A stretch of 52,527 nucleotides of DNA from Lachnospiraceae bacterium (GTDB lineage Bacteria; Bacillota; Clostridia; Lachnospirales; Lachnospiraceae): NCBI GenBank assembly GCA_016291405.1, contig JAEEXG010000013.1:1-52527 (forward strand), written 5' to 3'. The notes below the pieces were generated by a model, which worked only from the letters and a program-made list of their open reading frames with translations, did not search any database and was not told the origin of the DNA. The position numbers and the translations under genes were made by a program. Shown here in pieces: positions 49,841-52,527 of the stretch (positions are counted from its first letter, which is position 1; every line of letters starts with the position of its first letter).

Positions 49841-51496
49841 TTATAAAAAGTATTCATTTACAATTTCTAAAAGTCCGTCATGCTCGTTATCATTCTTTGT
49901 AATGATGTCTGCGGCTTCTTTAACTGCGGGAGTGGCGTTACTTACGGCGACTCCCGTGCCTGCGGCCTTAATCATTGAAATATCATTATCTTCATCACCT
50001 GCGGCGAAGGTTCTATCAATCGGGACGGAGAGCATTTCGGATAAGCGCTTTACAGCGTCTCCCTTGCCAACACCCTTAGGAAGAATTTCTAAATACTTGG
50101 TGCTTGAAAATACTGTATCAACTTCTGAACCAAAGGCATCCATAATGCGCGCTTTTATTCTTTCAAGTTTATCCCTGTCATTAAGGCTTATAATCTGCAA
50201 TTTATAAGCTCCCCGGCGAAGCGTAGAAGCTAAAGATTTAACCACTCTATAAGGCATGTGGATTCGGATTCTATAAAAGGCTAATTCTTCGCTATCTGAT
50301 AAAGTGATTATTTCTTCATCAGTGTAGCTGTGAACGTAAAGACCTTCTTCCTTACACATGGCTTCAACTTTTTTGATAATGTCGTGGCCGAGTTTTTTAA
50401 CGTACAAAGGCTTCTTGTTTGTGACATCGTAAATGAGACCGCCGTTAAAAGCAATAGCATAAGTCTCGGGATAGTTTAAATCTAAAGAATCAAGCCTTTC
50501 GGTAATTCCCGGAAGAGGGCGGCCGCTGGTTAAGATGAGCTTGTGATGCTTTTTAACCATTTCATCAAAGGCCTTCTTTAATTCATCACTTATCGTGCAG
50601 TCCTCTCGCAGTAAAGTTCTGTCCATATCCGTAAACAAAAGCTTACAGTTAGCATTCTCAATCTTTTCTAAAAATTCATCGGGAACATATAACTTTCCGT
50701 ATCCTACACCTAAGTCAATCTTTTCTTTGTTTGCGCCGTGAAAATCGCTTCCGCCTGACAATAACAGGTGATATTTTTCTGCAAGTTTTCTTATATCACG
50801 CTCATCAGCGGTAGTGTAGGTGGAATAAACGGCTTCGATTCCCATAAGGCCCGCTTGCTTTAATTCGCACACAAGCTTATCAAGATTTGCCTTTGATAAG
50901 TGATAAAGAATAGGGTGCGCAAGAATCGGGACGCCGCCTGATTTAAGGATTAATTCAATGGCAAGCTGAGGGGTCACAAGTTTTCTTGGCACGTAATAGG
51001 GGCCGTAGTTACCGATGTATCGCTCAAAGGCTTCCTGCTTACTCTTTACATATCCTTTTCTTTGCATATGATTTGCAACGTGGGCTCTTGTGATGACAGC
51101 TCCGGGAAATTCGTTTAGTAAATCTTCGTATTTTACGTCAAATCCTGCATCGGATAACTTTTTACACATTTCAAGGTTTCTTTCTAACCTAGATTTAACA
51201 AAGTTATCGATGTAGTCTTTAAAGGCTTTTGATTCATAATCTATAAATAATCCCACCACATGCACTTCGGAACCGTTATAGTCTGTGGATAATTCAATGC
51301 CCGGGATAACGCGCGGTGCATTAATACCTTTTTCTTTTAAAGAAGCGGCATACTCAGTGATTTCTTTAAGCCCCGACACACAATCGTGGTCTGTCAAAGC
51401 AAAGGCGCTTAAGCCCTTTTCTATGGCATAATCTACAAGCTCTTTTGTTGAAAAGGTGCCGTCTGAATATGTGGAATGTACGTGTAAATCTATCAT
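49841..51496 (-). CDS. Fusion of PHP metallo-phosphoesterase and Cof-type HAD phosphatase
   Basis: 551 residues in two enzyme domains. Residues 1-275 are a PHP domain: DLHVHSTYSDG (H5, H7, D12), FALTDHDCVSG, HPILYHLS and SGGSDFHGAN supply the tri-metal site, as in nucleoside 3',5'-bisphosphate/RNA-end phosphatases (YciV type). Residues 283-551 are a HAD-IIB (Cof) phosphatase with D290 and D292 (FTDMDRTLL), ILTSGRPLPG, a lysine in GVGKGDAV and AAGDEDNDISMI. Each motif set is intact, so both halves may be active. AAGGAG precedes the ATG. The pairing suggests sequential phosphate removal, but substrates are unknown. Confidence 0.88.
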   Translation of the reverse strand: MIDLHVHSTYSDGTFSTKELVDYAIEKGLSAFALTDHDCVSGLKEITEYAASLKEKGINAPRVIPGIELSTDYNGSEVHVVGLFIDYESKAFKDYIDNFVKSRLERNLEMCKKLSDAGFDVKYEDLLNEFPGAVITRAHVANHMQRKGYVKSKQEAFERYIGNYGPYYVPRKLVTPQLAIELILKSGGVPILAHPILYHLSKANLDKLVCELKQAGLMGIEAVYSTYTTADERDIRKLAEKYHLLLSGGSDFHGANKEKIDLGVGYGKLYVPDEFLEKIENANCKLLFTDMDRTLLREDCTISDELKKAFDEMVKKHHKLILTSGRPLPGITERLDSLDLNYPETYAIAFNGGLIYDVTNKKPLYVKKLGHDIIKKVEAMCKEEGLYVHSYTDEEIITLSDSEELAFYRIRIHMPYRVVKSLASTLRRGAYKLQIISLNDRDKLERIKARIMDAFGSEVDTVFSSTKYLEILPKGVGKGDAVKRLSEMLSVPIDRTFAAGDEDNDISMIKAAGTGVAVSNATPAVKEAADIITKNDNEHDGLLEIVNEYFL

Positions 51497-51517
51497 TTAA
51501 TGCTCCTTAAGATAAGT

Positions 51518-51543
51518 AAAGCCGCAGGTTACCCCACGGCTTT
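51518..51543 (-). terminator. Possible terminator after the ABC-F gene
   Basis: AAGCCG / CGGCTT stem with a GC-rich inner loop lies 5 bases after the ABC-F stop. The T run is better on the opposite strand (TTTTTT at 51541-51546), so minus-strand activity is doubtful. Confidence 0.4.
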
Positions 51544-51547
51544 TTTA

Positions 51548-52527
51548 TTATTCTTCGTCGTCTTCACGGTTAGCCACAAAGACTGTTCTCTTTCTTGCCA
51601 TTTCATCGTTTGCAAGGTATTCATCGTAGGTTGTAACCTTATCGATAATTGTACCGTTAGGTAAGAACTCGATGATTCTGTTTGCTGTTGTTTCAACAAC
51701 CTGGTGGTCACGGCAAGCAAAAAGCTCAACTCCGGGGAACTTAATAAGTCCGTTGTTTAAAGCTGTGATTGATTCCATGTCAAGGTGGTTGGTGGGCTCA
51801 TCGAAAATCAAGCAGTTAGCGCCTGAAATCATCATCTTTGAAAGAAGACATCTAACCTTTTCACCACCGGATAAAACCTTAACTTTCTTTACGCCGTCTT
51901 CACCTGCAAAAAGCATTCTTCCAAGGAAACCACGTACGTAGGTTACATCCTTAACGGGAGAGTAGCCTGTAAGCCATTCTGTGATGGTGTAGTCGTTATC
52001 AAACTCTTTACCGGGATCCTTGGGGAAGTATGCCAAAGAAGTGGTTACGCCCCATTTATAGGTTCCTGCGTCGGGCTCAAGTTCGCCTGCAAGAATTTTA
52101 AATAATGTTGTCTTTGCAAGTTCGTTTGAACCAACAAAAGCTACCTTATCATCGTGTCCTAAGATAAAAGAAACGTTATCAAGTACCTTTTCTCCGTTAA
52201 CGGTCTTTGTAAGGCCTTCAACTGCAAGAACTTCGTTACCGATTTCTCTGTCGGGTCTAAAGTCGATGTAAGGATATTTACGGCTTGAAGGCTTTAAAGT
52301 ATCAAGCTCAATCTTTTCAAGGGCTCTCTTACGTGAAGTAGCCTGCTTTGACTTAGAAGCGTTAGCAGAGAATCTTGAAATAAATTCCTGTAATTCCTTG
52401 ATCTTTTCTTCCTTTTTCTTGTTGGCTTCTTTCATCTGCTTAATCATAAGCTGTGAAGATTCATACCAGAAATCGTAGTTACCGGCATAGAGCTGAATCT
52501 TACCGTAGTCGATATCGGCTGTATGTG
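51548..52527 (-). CDS. ABC-F family ATPase, C-terminal half (5' end beyond window)
   Basis: The frame stays open to the right edge, so about 326 codons of the 3' part are present; the ATG at 52447 is internal. The visible part begins DIDYGKIQLYAGNYDFWYES, the end of the first ATPase domain and the linker, then the coiled coil (about MKEANKKKEEKIKELQEF) and the second ATP-binding domain with signature VLSGGEKVR and Walker B CLIFDEPTNHLD. Its Walker A is VGSNELAKTTL rather than GxxGxGKST, and the H-switch site reads ACRDHQ instead of SHD. ABC-F proteins act on the ribosome in translation or antibiotic protection. The subtype is YbiT/YkpA-like, by resemblance. Confidence 0.85.
   Translation of the reverse strand, partial: HTADIDYGKIQLYAGNYDFWYESSQLMIKQMKEANKKKEEKIKELQEFISRFSANASKSKQATSRKRALEKIELDTLKPSSRKYPYIDFRPDREIGNEVLAVEGLTKTVNGEKVLDNVSFILGHDDKVAFVGSNELAKTTLFKILAGELEPDAGTYKWGVTTSLAYFPKDPGKEFDNDYTITEWLTGYSPVKDVTYVRGFLGRMLFAGEDGVKKVKVLSGGEKVRCLLSKMMISGANCLIFDEPTNHLDMESITALNNGLIKFPGVELFACRDHQVVETTANRIIEFLPNGTIIDKVTTYDEYLANDEMARKRTVFVANREDDEE

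Overview
The window looks like a chromosomal segment from a low-GC Firmicute, most likely a Lachnospiraceae-type Clostridium relative. The evidence is an AT-rich sequence with strong GGAGG ribosome sites, a dnaG-rpoD-trmK macromolecular-synthesis operon, PyrB with a separate PyrI, a class A-like RNase P RNA, LrgAB, an AraC-controlled beta-galactosidase/ABC sugar locus, and heavy use of CTT leucine codons together with a tRNA-Leu(AAG) gene. Species assignment is inference; nothing in the window fixes it.

Layout. 1-3454 is a minus-strand accessory block: a zinc phospholipase C-like protein cut by the left edge, two GNAT acetyltransferases, a Nudix hydrolase, a 3' gene fragment and an XRE regulator. 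It abuts the 3' end of tRNA-Leu(AAG). A FliD-like orphan gene lies between that tRNA and tRNA-Leu(CAG). Then come lrgAB and a membrane TPR/MORN protein (5041-7935), a DUF1905/C39-type peptidase fusion (minus), and an N-acetylhexosamine-1-kinase-like gene behind a short ACGTAAC repeat cluster. 10213-16507 is the core operon dgt-dnaG-rpoD-trmK-uridine-kinase-like. rnpB follows, running straight into a lipoprotein protease gene and two COG0523 (CobW-type) GTPase genes, the second fused to a YcgQ/DUF1980-like domain. 19810-24338 holds a CmpB-type membrane protein and a small polysaccharide set (GT-C-like protein, Wzz-like copolymerase, EpsG).

24373-26369 (minus) carries pyrBI and a nitroreductase. 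26546-31391 is a MATE exporter followed by a tightly overlapping folate operon (folC, folE, folP, folB-folK fusion). A membrane-anchored DUF5050-like protein and a DUF815 AAA+ ATPase diverge from overlapping promoters; the ATPase gene overlaps ppk1, followed by maf and two small genes. After an aldo/keto reductase (minus) comes a sugar locus (38841-49803): AraC regulator, GH35, solute-binding lipoprotein, two permeases, mutarotase-like protein and a DUF5107-TPR protein. The right end has a PHP-HAD fusion and an ABC-F ATPase cut by the window edge, both minus.

The most unusual structure is at 37052-37380, between two converging genes. Five inverted-repeat units, TGACTAA(A/G)-N18-(T/C)TTAGTCA, are spaced 73, 74, 74 and 74 bp apart. 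The 18-base inner spacers never vary in length and the outer spacers are 39-40 bases, although their sequences diverge. Conserved geometry with diverged filler points to a protein-binding or structural DNA/RNA array that I cannot assign to a known element.
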